Positions 8,901-17,066 of a stretch of DNA of 64,000 nt are shown here, in pieces. Both the position numbers and the translations under genes were made by a program. The stretch spans positions 1-64,000 of the forward strand of contig CAZXFA010000005.1 of the NCBI GenBank assembly GCA_964640085.1, in the 5' to 3' direction. The notes under the pieces are model-generated. The model saw nothing but the letters and a program-made list of their open reading frames with translations, did no database searches and was not told where the DNA came from. Source of the DNA: CAZXFA01 sp964640085. GTDB lineage: Bacteria > Actinomycetota > UBA4738 > HRBIN12. The number at the start of each line of letters is the position of its first letter. The first letter of the stretch is position 1.

Positions 8901-9013
8901 TCCGTCGGCAGGACGACGTGATGGATACGCAGGAGCACCAGGTCCGCTCGAAGAGCCATCCGTCTCGATCTCGTCCTCGGGAAGGCTCTGGACTGGTTCG
9001 ACGCCCGAGACGC

Positions 9014-9310
9014 TCAGGGAAGTGCGGCCAGGATCTGTTCCACGGAGGGCGACCCCTCGCGTCCTGCGGGAGTGCGGTACACGCGGCAGGTCAGCCCATA
9101 GCCGGCTTCCTCGGTGGGGAAAGGGTCTGTCCCATCGAACAGGAGTGTGGGGGAACCGCGGAACCGCAGCCGCTCGGCCTCCTCGGGGGTGCTCACCAAC
9201 TGGTGGTCGACTTCCGCGTCGGATCGCTTCGAGGCCAGGGCCTCCCTCAGCCTTGCGTCCGCCGTCTGCCAGTTCGGGCAGCCATCGAAGTACAGGATCG
9301 TGATCCGCAC
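9014..9310 (-). CDS. Thioredoxin-like small protein linked to a MerR regulator
   Basis: 98 residues from GTG 9310, which follows GAGGGAGA. An ATG further upstream would lie inside the promoter. The protein starts VRITILYFDGCPNWQTADAR: a thioredoxin-fold beta strand with a single Cys (CPNW) instead of CxxC. It continues FRGSPTLLFDGTDPF and YGLTCRVYRTPAG with a second Cys. Such proteins are often annotated as thioredoxin family or alkylmercury-lyase-like in actinobacteria and occur next to MerR genes. Divergent from MerR, with a MerR-type promoter in between, so metal- or thiol-stress-induced expression is likely (inference). Confidence 0.75.
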   Translation of the reverse strand: MRITILYFDGCPNWQTADARLREALASKRSDAEVDHQLVSTPEEAERLRFRGSPTLLFDGTDPFPTEEAGYGLTCRVYRTPAGREGSPSVEQILAALP

Positions 9311-9329
9311 CGATCTCTCCCTCGACCGA

Positions 9330-9361
9330 ACCGTACACCTTCCAGTCAACTGTAATGTCAA
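9330..9361 (-). promoter_or_regulatory. MerR-type promoter/operator of the thioredoxin-like gene
   Basis: On the minus strand TTGACA (9356-9361) and TACGGT (9330-9335) are separated by 20 bp, the over-long spacing typical of MerR-activated promoters. The spacer contains the imperfect dyad TTCCAGT-CA-ACTGTAA (9340-9355; one mismatch in seven). The predicted transcript begins shortly before the GAGGGAGA ribosome site of the 9310 gene. Confidence 0.7.
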
Positions 9362-9380
9362 TCGCGATAGACTCCCGGCC

Positions 9381-9776
9381 GTTAGGATCGGCGAGCTCGC
9401 GGAACGGTCCGGGGTCCCGGCGAAGCGGATCCGCTACTACGAGACGGTGGGTCTGCTGCCCGAGCCACCGAGACTCGGGAACGGGTACCGCGACTACGAC
9501 GCCATGGCTCCGAAGCGCCTCGGGTTCATCCGGTCCGCGCAGGCGATCGGGCTCACCCTGGGGGAGATCCGTGGCGTCCTCGCCTTCCGAGACCGGGGGG
9601 AGGTGCCCTGCGCCCACGTCACCGAGCTGATCGAGCGCCACACCCGCGAGGTCTCCGCTCGGATCGAGGCACTCACCCGGGCCCGCAAGGAGCTCGAGCG
9701 CTTGGCCCATCGCGCGAGACGGCTGTCCCTCCGCGACTGCGAGGCGGCCAACGTCTGCCACATCATCGAAGGCTGA
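9381..9776 (+). CDS. MerR-family heavy-metal-responsive regulator (start codon unclear)
   Basis: About 131 residues from the homologous start. Winged helix-turn-helix: RIGELAERSGVPAKRIRYYE, then LLPEPPRLGNGYRDYD. Dimer helix about residues 80-110. Metal-site cysteines: PCAHV before the helix and RDCEAANVCHIIEG at the end. This pattern is that of MerR/CadR/PbrR/ZntR-like sensors, but the metal cannot be named. The codon at the expected start position (9381-9383) is GTT, not GTG or ATG, and there is no normal start in frame between it and a GTG near 9300. Either the gene has a rare start, uses the far upstream GTG, or is disabled by a point change. It probably controls the divergent thioredoxin-like gene. 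The remnant at 2196-2356 is a paralogue. Confidence 0.8.
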   Translation, partial: VRIGELAERSGVPAKRIRYYETVGLLPEPPRLGNGYRDYDAMAPKRLGFIRSAQAIGLTLGEIRGVLAFRDRGEVPCAHVTELIERHTREVSARIEALTRARKELERLAHRARRLSLRDCEAANVCHIIEG

Positions 9777-10013
9777 CGCGAGCGCCGTCGCGGGACGAGG
9801 GGTGCGCTCCGCCCGTCATGCATGCGACTCTGTCCGTCGAGCGGCGGGAGACCCGCCGCACATGTGATTCCTGTCAACTCCGACAGCGGCGTAAGCACGG
9901 CGTCATGCCTCGGGGGAGCGGGGAGTGATGGAGCTGGGTCGCTGGAGGAAGCTGTTGGCTGTCGGCGCGGGATCGGGGCGCCGTGCCCCCGCGACGTTCG
10001 GGCCGACGAAGAT

Positions 10014-10041
10014 GCCGAGGGGGCGTCGCCACCCCCTCGGC
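10014..10041 (-). terminator. Strong hairpin after the ScyD/ScyE-like gene
   Basis: GCCGAGGGGG (10014-10023) pairs perfectly with CCCCCTCGGC (10032-10041) around an 8-base loop, 19 nt beyond the stop of the minus-strand gene ending at 10060. On the plus strand it is followed by TTCTTCG, so it may work in both directions. Confidence 0.7.
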
Positions 10042-10059
10042 TTCTTCGTGTCCGACGGA

Positions 10060-11172
10060 TCAGGGACTGGTCACGAGCCCGGGCAGCTCCGCGTGCCAGA
10101 GATCGCCCGCGCCATCCACGGTGATGGCGGATAGCAGCGGGATCCCGCCGACCTCCACGGAGCAGGCCCCGTCACACGCGTCGATGGTTCCCAACCCCAG
10201 CTCGACCGGCAGACCCTCGAACAGGCTGAGCTCGACGGCGAACCAGCTCTTCTCGTCCATCTCCGCGACGAAGAGCGTCCCATCGGTCCCGAACGAGAGA
10301 TCAACGATCGACGTGAACCTCTCGTAGGCCACAGAGCACAGCGGGCTGCGGCCGCAGTGCGCGTTACGGGCGTTCGAGGAGATCCGCCAAACCCGGGACC
10401 GGCCGAGCGGCGCCGGGAAGCCCTTCAGCTCGCTCACGTAGAAATCGCCGTCCGGGCCGATGGCGACGCTCGTGGCCACCGGCTCCGCCGGGATCGTGTC
10501 GGGCAGCTCGCAGATCTCGTGCGCCTCCGCGGGCGCCTCTGCCGGGAGCCCCTCCTCGCAGCTGACCTCCGCGCCGAGCAGGTTGGTCACGATCTCCTCG
10601 ATGATCGCCTTCGCGTTGTCCGTCGGCACCAGCTCGTCGGGCAGCACCGCCACGAGCTTGACCTTCCCGTGCTTGTTGACCTTGAGCAGGGTGTTGCCGC
10701 CGGCGTCGGCCACTGCCGCCCCCCCACCGCCCAGGTCGATCACGCTGAACGGGTTGGAGTCGACCTCAGCGGGGTGAGGGTTGTGCTTGGCCTCGTAGGC
10801 GCCGAGATCGGCGAACTCGGCCACGGTCCCGTCCATGGACACCTTGAACAGTTTCTGTTCGTTGGGGGCGCCGAGACCGGTGATCGCCCACAGCCACCCC
10901 TGGTCGCTGGCCGCGACGTCCGTGACCCCGGGCAGCTCCGCGATCAGGGTCCCGTCGGCGCGGGCCACCCCTCTGCCGGCGTCGGCGACGACGACGCTTC
11001 CCTCCGCGTCGGTCCCGAGCCCGAACAGGGGCCCGGCGAACGGCTCATCCGCCGCGGCCGTGGTCGGAACGGCAAGCATCACGAGCGCGATCGTCACGAC
11101 CAGGGCCCGCGGCCCGCTCCGCCTCCCGGTACGGTGCCCCCTCACCCGGGGGCGCCTCGCCTCTTCAGCCAT
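10060..11172 (-). CDS. Exported ScyD/ScyE family beta-propeller protein
   Basis: 370 residues from ATG 11172, which follows GGAGGGAAGCC. Basic N-terminus, then a hydrophobic signal segment (ALVVTIALVMLAVPTTAAA) with an AxA cleavage site. The mature part starts FAGPLFGLGTDAEGSVVVAD, the NHL/six-bladed-propeller pattern of ScyD/ScyE proteins, with repeated GxDGTLFVAE-type and GPDGDFYVSELKGFP blades. Four Cys occur near VSCEEGLPAE, HEICELP and HCGRSPLC. Likely secreted. The family name comes from scytonemin clusters, but actinobacterial members have no known substrate. Monocistronic, with a strong terminator. Confidence 0.8.
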   Translation of the reverse strand: MAEEARRPRVRGHRTGRRSGPRALVVTIALVMLAVPTTAAADEPFAGPLFGLGTDAEGSVVVADAGRGVARADGTLIAELPGVTDVAASDQGWLWAITGLGAPNEQKLFKVSMDGTVAEFADLGAYEAKHNPHPAEVDSNPFSVIDLGGGGAAVADAGGNTLLKVNKHGKVKLVAVLPDELVPTDNAKAIIEEIVTNLLGAEVSCEEGLPAEAPAEAHEICELPDTIPAEPVATSVAIGPDGDFYVSELKGFPAPLGRSRVWRISSNARNAHCGRSPLCSVAYERFTSIVDLSFGTDGTLFVAEMDEKSWFAVELSLFEGLPVELGLGTIDACDGACSVEVGGIPLLSAITVDGAGDLWHAELPGLVTSP

Positions 11173-11620
11173 GGCTTCCCTCCATTCGATCGAGATGATC
11201 CGATGGTCTTCCGCTGCCCACCTCCCTCCTCGGCGCCTGCGCCAACGTATGGCATCGCGATCCATTCTGTCGTGCGTGGCGACGTGGGGGGAAGGGGTGG
11301 CACTTAGACCAGGGGGCCCCGAGGCGATCGAGCGCCCGGTCTCAGAGCGGAGGATCGCCTTGCGGTCGGCGCTCACGATCTCCTCGCCGAGAAGCCCTTC
11401 CGCGAGCTGAAGGGATGTGATGCCGGTTGGCGGCGCGACGGAGGTTGGGTCCTCTGGACGATCGCTTCCTGGGCCTTGATCGTCCGCATCGTGGTCTTTC
11501 GCCGTGCCGAAGAGACCCGGCCCTGACGCCTAGCCCTTATCTGAACCGCCGCGCGGGGTCGTGACGGACGCGCCGGGGGCCGTCGGCGCCTTCCGCACCC
11601 AGAGATCGGGCAGGAGGCAT
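11173..11620. other. Intergenic region between 11172 and 11621
   Basis: 448 bases without a convincing gene on either strand. It holds the promoter area of the ScyD/ScyE-like gene near its low end. Translations in all frames are Arg/Pro-rich junk. No repeat or RNA gene was recognised. Confidence 0.5.
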
Positions 11621-12082
11621 TCAGGCACCAGGCTTGAAGACCATCGTCCAGAGCACCACGAGAAGGATGAGCACATCGAGCCGGGCCAGCGACAGGAGAC
11701 GGCTCATGCGGCGCCGCACCTCGGCGTCCTCCGGTCCGCGTTCGCCCACCATCTTCGCGATCCGCTTCCCCTCGGGGCCGAAGTACCCGAACCCCAGGAT
11801 CATCGACACCCCGACGAGGACGAGCGAGAGGATGATCCAGAACTCCGAGAACGACCAGTGTTCCTCGAAGACGAGCCAGACGCCGACGCCGATCACGACC
11901 GAGGCGGCCGGGGAGATGAGCCAGGGGCCGACCCACTCCAGCTCTCCGGTGAGACGGACGAGAGCGGTCCGATCGGGGCTCCGGCCCGCTCTCGTCATCA
12001 CGGCGTTGAGCACGATCACACCTCCGACCCAGATGGCCGCCCCGAGGATATGGATGAGCCTCAGCCAATCACCGAGCTCCAA
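11621..12082 (-). CDS. CopD/DUF2269-like integral membrane protein
   Basis: 153 residues, four predicted helices (about 5-25, 50-70, 78-98 and 130-150). Begins MELGDWLRLIHILGAAIWVGG: the His in LIHILG and the WVGG turn are the hallmark of CopD-like and DUF2269 membrane proteins. A cytoplasmic loop EGKRIAKMVGERGPEDAEV precedes the last helix. It is 53 nt downstream of the cupredoxin lipoprotein and is probably cotranscribed with it. A role in copper handling or in electron transfer at the membrane is possible. Confidence 0.75.
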   Translation of the reverse strand: MELGDWLRLIHILGAAIWVGGVIVLNAVMTRAGRSPDRTALVRLTGELEWVGPWLISPAASVVIGVGVWLVFEEHWSFSEFWIILSLVLVGVSMILGFGYFGPEGKRIAKMVGERGPEDAEVRRRMSRLLSLARLDVLILLVVLWTMVFKPGA

Positions 12083-12135
12083 CCTCCATCGCCTCCTCCA
12101 CCAACCGCGGCAACAACCGGGAGGTCAGGTCCGGA

Positions 12136-12702
12136 TCACTGGACGATCAAGGTGCCCTTCATGCCGGACTCGTAGTGGTTCGTCAGGTAGCACGCGATCT
12201 CCCACTCGCCGACCGCATCCTCCGGGATGTGGAGCCGGAGGGTGACCTCACCACGGGCCTCAACCTCGACCTCGGCCCCATGAGCCATGGCTCCTTCCTC
12301 GTGGCCCTCCTCCTCCTCGTGCTCTCCTTCCTCCATCCCCTCGAACCCTTCGAGGTGGTACTCCTCGCCGCTGATGACCTCCGGCGCCATCCTGGCGAAC
12401 AGGTCGGTCTCCCACTCGGGACCGCCTCCGACCGGCAGCCCGATCATCAGCTCGTGCTCCTCGTCGCCCTCGTTGATGATCGTCAGTACGACCTCTTCGC
12501 CGGCTGTCACCGTCAGCGTCTCGGGCGCGTAGCTGTACTCGTCCATCACGATGGTCAGGCCGTCCTGCCCGTCCACCGCCACGGCGCCGCCTCCGTCCGA
12601 GGTCTCGCCGTCGCCACCGCACGCACCGGCCACGAGGGCGAGCACCGAGACCAGGAGCAGCGAACGCCTCACCCCTCGTGACCGGATGCTCCGCACGTCC
12701 AT
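12136..12702 (-). CDS. Cupredoxin-domain lipoprotein with His/Glu-rich insert
   Basis: 188 residues from ATG 12702 (GGAAAGGGG upstream). Signal peptide SLLLVSVLALVAGAC with lipobox LVAGAC, so it is lipid-anchored outside the membrane. The cupredoxin fold follows: MDEYSYAPETLTVTAGEEVV, a first ligand His in EEHELMIG, then CYLTNHYESGM, which supplies Cys, His and Met in the type I copper order. Between them is an insert with EEGEHEEEEGHEEGAMAHG, likely metal-binding. It could be a mobile electron acceptor for the upstream cytochrome complex or a copper chaperone. It lies 103 nt after the cytochrome c gene in the same direction. Confidence 0.85.
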   Translation of the reverse strand: MDVRSIRSRGVRRSLLLVSVLALVAGACGGDGETSDGGGAVAVDGQDGLTIVMDEYSYAPETLTVTAGEEVVLTIINEGDEEHELMIGLPVGGGPEWETDLFARMAPEVISGEEYHLEGFEGMEEGEHEEEEGHEEGAMAHGAEVEVEARGEVTLRLHIPEDAVGEWEIACYLTNHYESGMKGTLIVQ

Positions 12703-12805
12703 CGCACACCCCTTTCCAAGCGTTCCGTACATGGAAGCGGTAGATGCCAAGTGCGACGTAGGGCCGATGGTCCCGTCCGGGATGAGGCGGACGGCCTTGC
12801 GGCGT

Positions 12806-13303
12806 CTACCCCTCCCCGGCGTGGTCGCCCGAGGCGCCTTCCGCCACGAACGCGGATCGCCAGTCCGGGCGGCTGGGCGCCGTGTCCTCCCACGAACGCA
12901 GGAAGGCCACCACGGCCGCGATCTGCTCATCGGTGAGGGGGCCACCGAACTCGTTCCACCAGGCGGGCATCTCCGTCCCCGAGATCCCCGCCGCGACGAT
13001 CCGATGCATCTGCGCGTCGGCGGTCGTCCCCAAGAACTCCTTCGCGTTCAGGGCCGGCGCGTCCACCCCCTCGCCGTTCACGCCGTGGCACGACGCGCAG
13101 TTCAACCCCCAGAGCTGCTCCCCGAGCGAGACGAGCGCCGCCTGCCTTTCGGCGATCGCGTCCACCCGCCGTGTGGAATCCACCGCCCGGTACACGGGGA
13201 AGGCGACGACGAGGAGGAGGAACACGACCAGACCCACCCACTCCCATCGGCGCAGGCTCCGGCGGAGCGCGGGGTCGTCCCGGGTCCGGGCGGTCTCGCT
13301 CAC
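12806..13303 (-). CDS. Membrane-anchored class I cytochrome c
   Basis: 165 residues with one N-terminal transmembrane helix (about 22-40, WVGLVVFLLLVVAFPVY) facing a periplasm-side heme domain. CASCH (69-73) is the single heme site, and Met112 in GTEMPAWW is the probable axial ligand. The domain ends AAVVAFLRSW, as in class I cytochromes. GTG start overlaps the Rieske stop by 4 nt, so translation is coupled. Most likely the electron exit of the cytochrome bc-type complex encoded just upstream. Confidence 0.9.
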   Translation of the reverse strand: MSETARTRDDPALRRSLRRWEWVGLVVFLLLVVAFPVYRAVDSTRRVDAIAERQAALVSLGEQLWGLNCASCHGVNGEGVDAPALNAKEFLGTTADAQMHRIVAAGISGTEMPAWWNEFGGPLTDEQIAAVVAFLRSWEDTAPSRPDWRSAFVAEGASGDHAGEG

Positions 13304-13893
13304 GGTGAGGCTTCCTCGTGAGCCGTCCCGTCCTCCTCGTGTCCCATCTCCTCGTCGTGCCCCTGCTCGTCACCGTCCGGGGTTCCTCCCGGGAGATCCA
13401 GGCATGGAGGGCCGGCAACCCCGCTCGGGCCCGTGAGGACCCCGCGCGCCGGCCCCTCGAGCGTGCTGCCCGTGTCCACCAGCACGCGGTCCCCGTCGAG
13501 CCGCACCTCGAACCGATCCATCCCCCGGGGCGAAGGCCCCTCGAGGTACTCCCCGACGACGTTGAACACGCTGCCGTGGCAGGGGCACTCGAACCGTTGT
13601 GAGCTCTCGCAGAACGGCACCCTGCACCCGAGATGCGGACACTTCTGATACAGGGCCTGGAGGCTGCCCTGCGCAGAGGTGATGTAGAACCTCCCCTCGA
13701 GGAAGTACCGCACGGAGCCCTCGGGGAAGGCCTCCACCCGCCCCGCATCGATCATCCCGCCGAAGGCCCCGCTCTCCCCGGGTTCCAGGATGTCGTACGT
13801 GGTCCACCCCGCCTCGACGGCCAGCCCGGCGCCCAGGATCTTCCAGCTCCAGTTGAGGAAGTCCCGCCGGTCGATCGATCCGTTCTCACCCAT
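13300..13893 (-). CDS. qcrA: Rieske [2Fe-2S] protein of a cytochrome bc-type complex
   Basis: 197 residues. Twin-Arg type N-terminus (RRDFLNWSWKILGAG) with one helix. Rieske boxes: CPHLGC (Cys85, His87, Cys90) and CPCHGS (Cys103, Cys105, His106). Cys85, His87, Cys103 and His106 hold the cluster, and Cys90/Cys105 form the disulphide. A C-terminal extension rich in Asp/Glu/His (GHDEEMGHEEDGTAHEE) is unusual and could bind metal. It lies 3 nt after the cytochrome b C-terminal gene. It takes electrons from quinol at the cytochrome b Qo site and passes them to cytochrome c. Confidence 0.92.
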   Translation of the reverse strand: MGENGSIDRRDFLNWSWKILGAGLAVEAGWTTYDILEPGESGAFGGMIDAGRVEAFPEGSVRYFLEGRFYITSAQGSLQALYQKCPHLGCRVPFCESSQRFECPCHGSVFNVVGEYLEGPSPRGMDRFEVRLDGDRVLVDTGSTLEGPARGVLTGPSGVAGPPCLDLPGGTPDGDEQGHDEEMGHEEDGTAHEEASP

Positions 13894-13896
13894 CGG

Positions 13897-14406
13897 TCAC
13901 AGCTCCAAGAACAGTTCGTCCCACGGCCACACCCACGACCACTCCGGCCCCCGGAACAGGGTGCCGATCACCGTGAGGATGAGCCCCGCGGCGGCTAACA
14001 CGGTGAGCACGATCACCACGATCTTCCGATCACGGATCCGCCACCCGGATCCCCGGTCGAGGAACGGGATCGCCGCCAGGAACACGACGACCACGGCCGG
14101 GATCAGGACCCCCGCGACCATCGGATGGACGTGGGAGAGGAGCTCCTGCAGTCCGGCGAAGTACCAGGGCGCCTTGGCCACCGGTGGTGTCAGGTTCGGG
14201 TTCGCCATCTCCTGCAGGGGCGCATCGAAGGCGATGGCGAGCCCGAAGACCACCGCCACCGTCCCCGCGGCGATGACCGCGTGGCGGACGAGGAGATGGG
14301 GCCAGGTGAAGACGGTGTCGTCCGGTTCGTGTTTCTGGCGGATCTCCACCTCTCGCGGGACCACCCCGAGCAACCGGTACCGGGGCTCCTTCTCCCGCTC
14401 ACTCAT
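13897..14406 (-). CDS. Cytochrome b C-terminal domain (subunit IV-like)
   Basis: 169 residues, three predicted helices (about 42-62, 92-118 and 128-152). The block KAPWYFAGLQELLSHVHPM corresponds to the P(D/E)WY region and helix E of cytochrome b6f subunit IV and of split cytochrome b. The C-terminus RGPEWSWVWPWDELFLEL is Trp-rich. It overlaps the cytochrome b N-terminal gene by 8 nt. Splitting cytochrome b into two genes is known in b6f-type and several bacterial complexes. Most actinobacterial QcrB proteins are instead one long chain, so this complex is not the usual actinobacterial bcc. Confidence 0.88.
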   Translation of the reverse strand: MSEREKEPRYRLLGVVPREVEIRQKHEPDDTVFTWPHLLVRHAVIAAGTVAVVFGLAIAFDAPLQEMANPNLTPPVAKAPWYFAGLQELLSHVHPMVAGVLIPAVVVVFLAAIPFLDRGSGWRIRDRKIVVIVLTVLAAAGLILTVIGTLFRGPEWSWVWPWDELFLEL

Positions 14407-15232
14407 CGATCGCCACCTCCTCTCGAGGCGCCTCCGTCGCGACGGGCGTTGACGGAGCCTCCTGCCGATCGGCCACGGCGAACCCGTCCTTCCTCACGCG
14501 CCAGATGTGCACGGCCAGCACGAGGCCCAGGACGAGCGGGAGCACGTAGATGTGGAGGACGTAGAAGCGCAGCAGCGCGGCGCCTCCCACATCCGGCCCA
14601 CCCAGGAGGATCTGGCGTGCCTCGTCCCCCAGGATCGGAACGTATCCTGCGATATTGCTGCCGACCGTGATGGCCCAGAACGCCAGCTGGTCCCACGGGA
14701 GCAGGTAGCCCGTGAACGAGAACAGGAGCGTGAGGACCAGCAGGACGATCCCGATGAACCAGTTGAACTGTCGCGGCGCTCGATAGGCGCCCGCGTAGAA
14801 CACCCTGAGGAGGTGGAGGAACACGACCACCACCATGAGGTGGGCCGACCACCGGTGGATGTTGCGAACGAACTGACCGAAGGCGATCGTGGTGTGCAGC
14901 TCGTGCATGTCGAAGTACGCCTGGGGGACCGTGGGGTGATAGAAGAACATCAGGTACGTCCCGGAGATCAGCAGGATCGTGAACAGCACGCTGGCGATGA
15001 ACCCGAGCCGGAACGTGGAACGGCTGGACAGCACCTGCCTCGGGACCTTCACGGGGTAGACGTGCAGGAAGAAGTTGTGGAAGGAGGTCATCGCCCGCCC
15101 GCGCGGCGTCGACGGCCGCGGGTGGCGGACGATCGATCGGTAGAGCTCGGTGTCGCGGTACCGATCCGCGGGATGCAGGAGCGCCTGGTACCAGGAGCGC
15201 TCCCGGAGCTTCGGTCGATCCCCGTCCGTCAT
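14399..15232 (-). CDS. Cytochrome b N-terminal (b6-like) subunit
   Basis: 277 residues from ATG 15232, preceded by AGGTGGG. Four core helices. Heme ligands in the right spacing: His126 and His140 (13 residues between) and His227 and His242 (14 between). The motif FSFTGYLLPWDQLAFWA precedes the Qo region. The N-terminal 70 residues are hydrophilic and the C-terminal tail is Ala/Glu-rich. It sits 7 nt after the FAD/Fe-S oxidoreductase gene and overlaps subunit IV. Functions in menaquinol oxidation in the cytoplasmic membrane. Confidence 0.92.
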   Translation of the reverse strand: MTDGDRPKLRERSWYQALLHPADRYRDTELYRSIVRHPRPSTPRGRAMTSFHNFFLHVYPVKVPRQVLSSRSTFRLGFIASVLFTILLISGTYLMFFYHPTVPQAYFDMHELHTTIAFGQFVRNIHRWSAHLMVVVVFLHLLRVFYAGAYRAPRQFNWFIGIVLLVLTLLFSFTGYLLPWDQLAFWAITVGSNIAGYVPILGDEARQILLGGPDVGGAALLRFYVLHIYVLPLVLGLVLAVHIWRVRKDGFAVADRQEAPSTPVATEAPREEVAIDE

Positions 15233-15239
15233 ACCCACC

Positions 15240-17066
15240 TCAGCTACCCACGAGCGTTCCCAGGGTGGTCTCTTGCCATCGCCCCATCCACAGCGCGTCC
15301 GTCGGGCAACGCTCGATGCAGAGGGCGCAACGGATGCAGTAGTCCTCCTGGATGATGAGCGCGCTCGCCGGTCCTGGCGCCTCGACCCCCTCGATGTCGT
15401 CGGTGGGGAGGATCCGGATGCAGTGTTCGGGACAGATGTCCACGCACCCACCGCACAGGATGCAGAGATCCACGTCGAGCTCGATGTTGTCGAAGCAACG
15501 GAGGCATCGAGCACCTTCCAGACGTGCCTCCTCCTCCGTGTAGCCCAGCTCGACCTCTGGAACCCCGACCCGTCGCTCGGTCGTGACCGAGGGGACGTCG
15601 AGGCGAGGAACGGCGTCGTACTCGAGGACGGGACGCGTGATCGGAGTGAGCGGCAGGAGCTTCCGGAACCGCCGTGGCGCTCCCTCCGACCCGTCCAGCA
15701 TCCGGTGGATCGAGGCGGCGGCGCGCCGCCCGTCCGCGATCGCGTCGATCAGGTTCCGGGGGCCGAACGCGACGTCGCCCCCCGCGTAGACCGCGGGGGC
15801 GGACGTCGCCAGGGTCTCGGGGTCGACGGCGATCGTCCCGCGAGGGCTCACCTCGACCCCGTCCTCCGACCGGAGCCAGGACAGATCGGGGGCCTGTCCG
15901 ATGGCCAGGATCACCGAGTCGCATGGGATCGTCTTCTCCGTCGCCTGGACGAACCGAGGGTTGAACCGGCCGTCCGGATCGAAGACGGAGGAGACGTCGA
16001 GCGTCTCCAGTCCCTCGACCTGGGTCTCGCCCAGGATCCGCTTGGGGCCGAGGCGGTGCTGGATCGTGATGCCCTCGAGCTCGGTCTCTTCGATCTCGAA
16101 CTCTGTCGCAGGCATCTCGTGACGGGCCTCGAGGGCCACCACGCGGACCTCCCGCGCCCCCATGCGGAGCGCCGCACGGGCGGCATCGAACGTCACGGTG
16201 GCCGCGGCGCGCACGCCATCCTGGGCGGGGACCTCCGCCTCCGGTTGGGGTCGGCCCGCCGCCAGCTCGCGCAAGGCCGTTCGGGCTACGTCCAGCGCCA
16301 CGTTGCCGCCTCCGATCACGACCACGCGTTCGCCGAGCTCGACCCGGTACCCGCTGTTGGCGTTGATGAGGAAGTCGACCGCCCGCAGGACCCCGTCCAG
16401 CTCCGCGCCGGGGATCTGGAGATCCCGGGAGCGCATCGCCCCCACCGCCAGGAAGATCGCCGCGAATCCATCGTCGCGGAGCGACGTCAGGGTGAACTCG
16501 CGCCCGAGGGCGGCGCGGGTCACGAGCTCGACCCCCATCCCGAGGATCGCTCGGATCTCCGCCTGCAGGATCTCGCGTCGCAACCGATAGGTCGGGATGC
16601 CCAGAACCATCATCCCACCAGGCCGATCGGCGGCGTCGAAGACCACCGGGCGATAGCCGAAGGAGGCAAGGTCGTGTGCGCAGGCGAGCCCAGCGGGGCC
16701 AGCCCCCACGATCGCGATACGTCGATCACGAGGGGGCATCATCTCCGCGGCAAGGCGCCACCGCCGTTCGCCGTCATGGCTCTCGACGCCATGGGCCTCA
16801 CAGGCGAACCGCTTCAGTGCCCGGATCGCGATCGGTTCATCGATGTCGCCACGTCGGCACGCGAGCTCGCAGGGAGCCGCGCACACGCGGCCACAGATCG
16901 AAGGGAACGGGTTCGGCATCCGGGCCGTGAGGTACGCGAGCTCGTCGTCGCCCTCGGCGATAGAGCTCACGTACCGACCGGCATTCGTGAGGACGGGACA
17001 CGCCTGCGTGCAGGGGACGTTCTCGTCGAACCACTCCTCGCCAACCGGCATGGATCGGAACGTCAC
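15240..17066 (-). CDS. FAD- and Fe-S-dependent NAD(P) oxidoreductase with ferredoxin domain
   Basis: 608 residues from GTG 17066, which overlaps the preceding stop (GTGA). N-terminal Fe-S region: PCTQACPV and CGRVCAAPCELACRRG, as in GltD/NfnB-type proteins. FAD-binding loop IVGAGPAGLACAHDLAS, NAD(P)-binding loop VVIGGGNVALDVART, and the GD motif in VYAGGDVAFGPRN. The C-terminus adds a two-cluster ferredoxin: CILCGGCVDICPEHC and YCIRCALCIERCP. Glutamate-synthase-small-chain-like flavoproteins oxidise or reduce NAD(P)H. Here the gene is directly followed by cytochrome b, Rieske and cytochrome c genes, suggesting an electron path between NAD(P)H or ferredoxin and the quinone complex (inference). 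Confidence 0.88.
   Translation of the reverse strand: MTFRSMPVGEEWFDENVPCTQACPVLTNAGRYVSSIAEGDDELAYLTARMPNPFPSICGRVCAAPCELACRRGDIDEPIAIRALKRFACEAHGVESHDGERRWRLAAEMMPPRDRRIAIVGAGPAGLACAHDLASFGYRPVVFDAADRPGGMMVLGIPTYRLRREILQAEIRAILGMGVELVTRAALGREFTLTSLRDDGFAAIFLAVGAMRSRDLQIPGAELDGVLRAVDFLINANSGYRVELGERVVVIGGGNVALDVARTALRELAAGRPQPEAEVPAQDGVRAAATVTFDAARAALRMGAREVRVVALEARHEMPATEFEIEETELEGITIQHRLGPKRILGETQVEGLETLDVSSVFDPDGRFNPRFVQATEKTIPCDSVILAIGQAPDLSWLRSEDGVEVSPRGTIAVDPETLATSAPAVYAGGDVAFGPRNLIDAIADGRRAAASIHRMLDGSEGAPRRFRKLLPLTPITRPVLEYDAVPRLDVPSVTTERRVGVPEVELGYTEEEARLEGARCLRCFDNIELDVDLCILCGGCVDICPEHCIRILPTDDIEGVEAPGPASALIIQEDYCIRCALCIERCPTDALWMGRWQETTLGTLVGS

Noticed and set aside
8526..9761. Long minus-strand frame (411 codons) over the MerR region
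   Set aside because: It is the reverse reading of the conserved MerR gene, has no family features, and its translation is Arg/Pro/Gly-rich junk.
9822..10134. Short plus-strand frames after merR, one with Cys-rich TCDSCQLRQRRKH
   Set aside because: No start with a ribosome site and no family. The region mainly holds the terminator hairpin of the next gene.
11373..12068. Minus-strand frame of 231 codons
   Set aside because: It is the +1 shadow of the CopD-like membrane gene, with no protein-like composition of its own.
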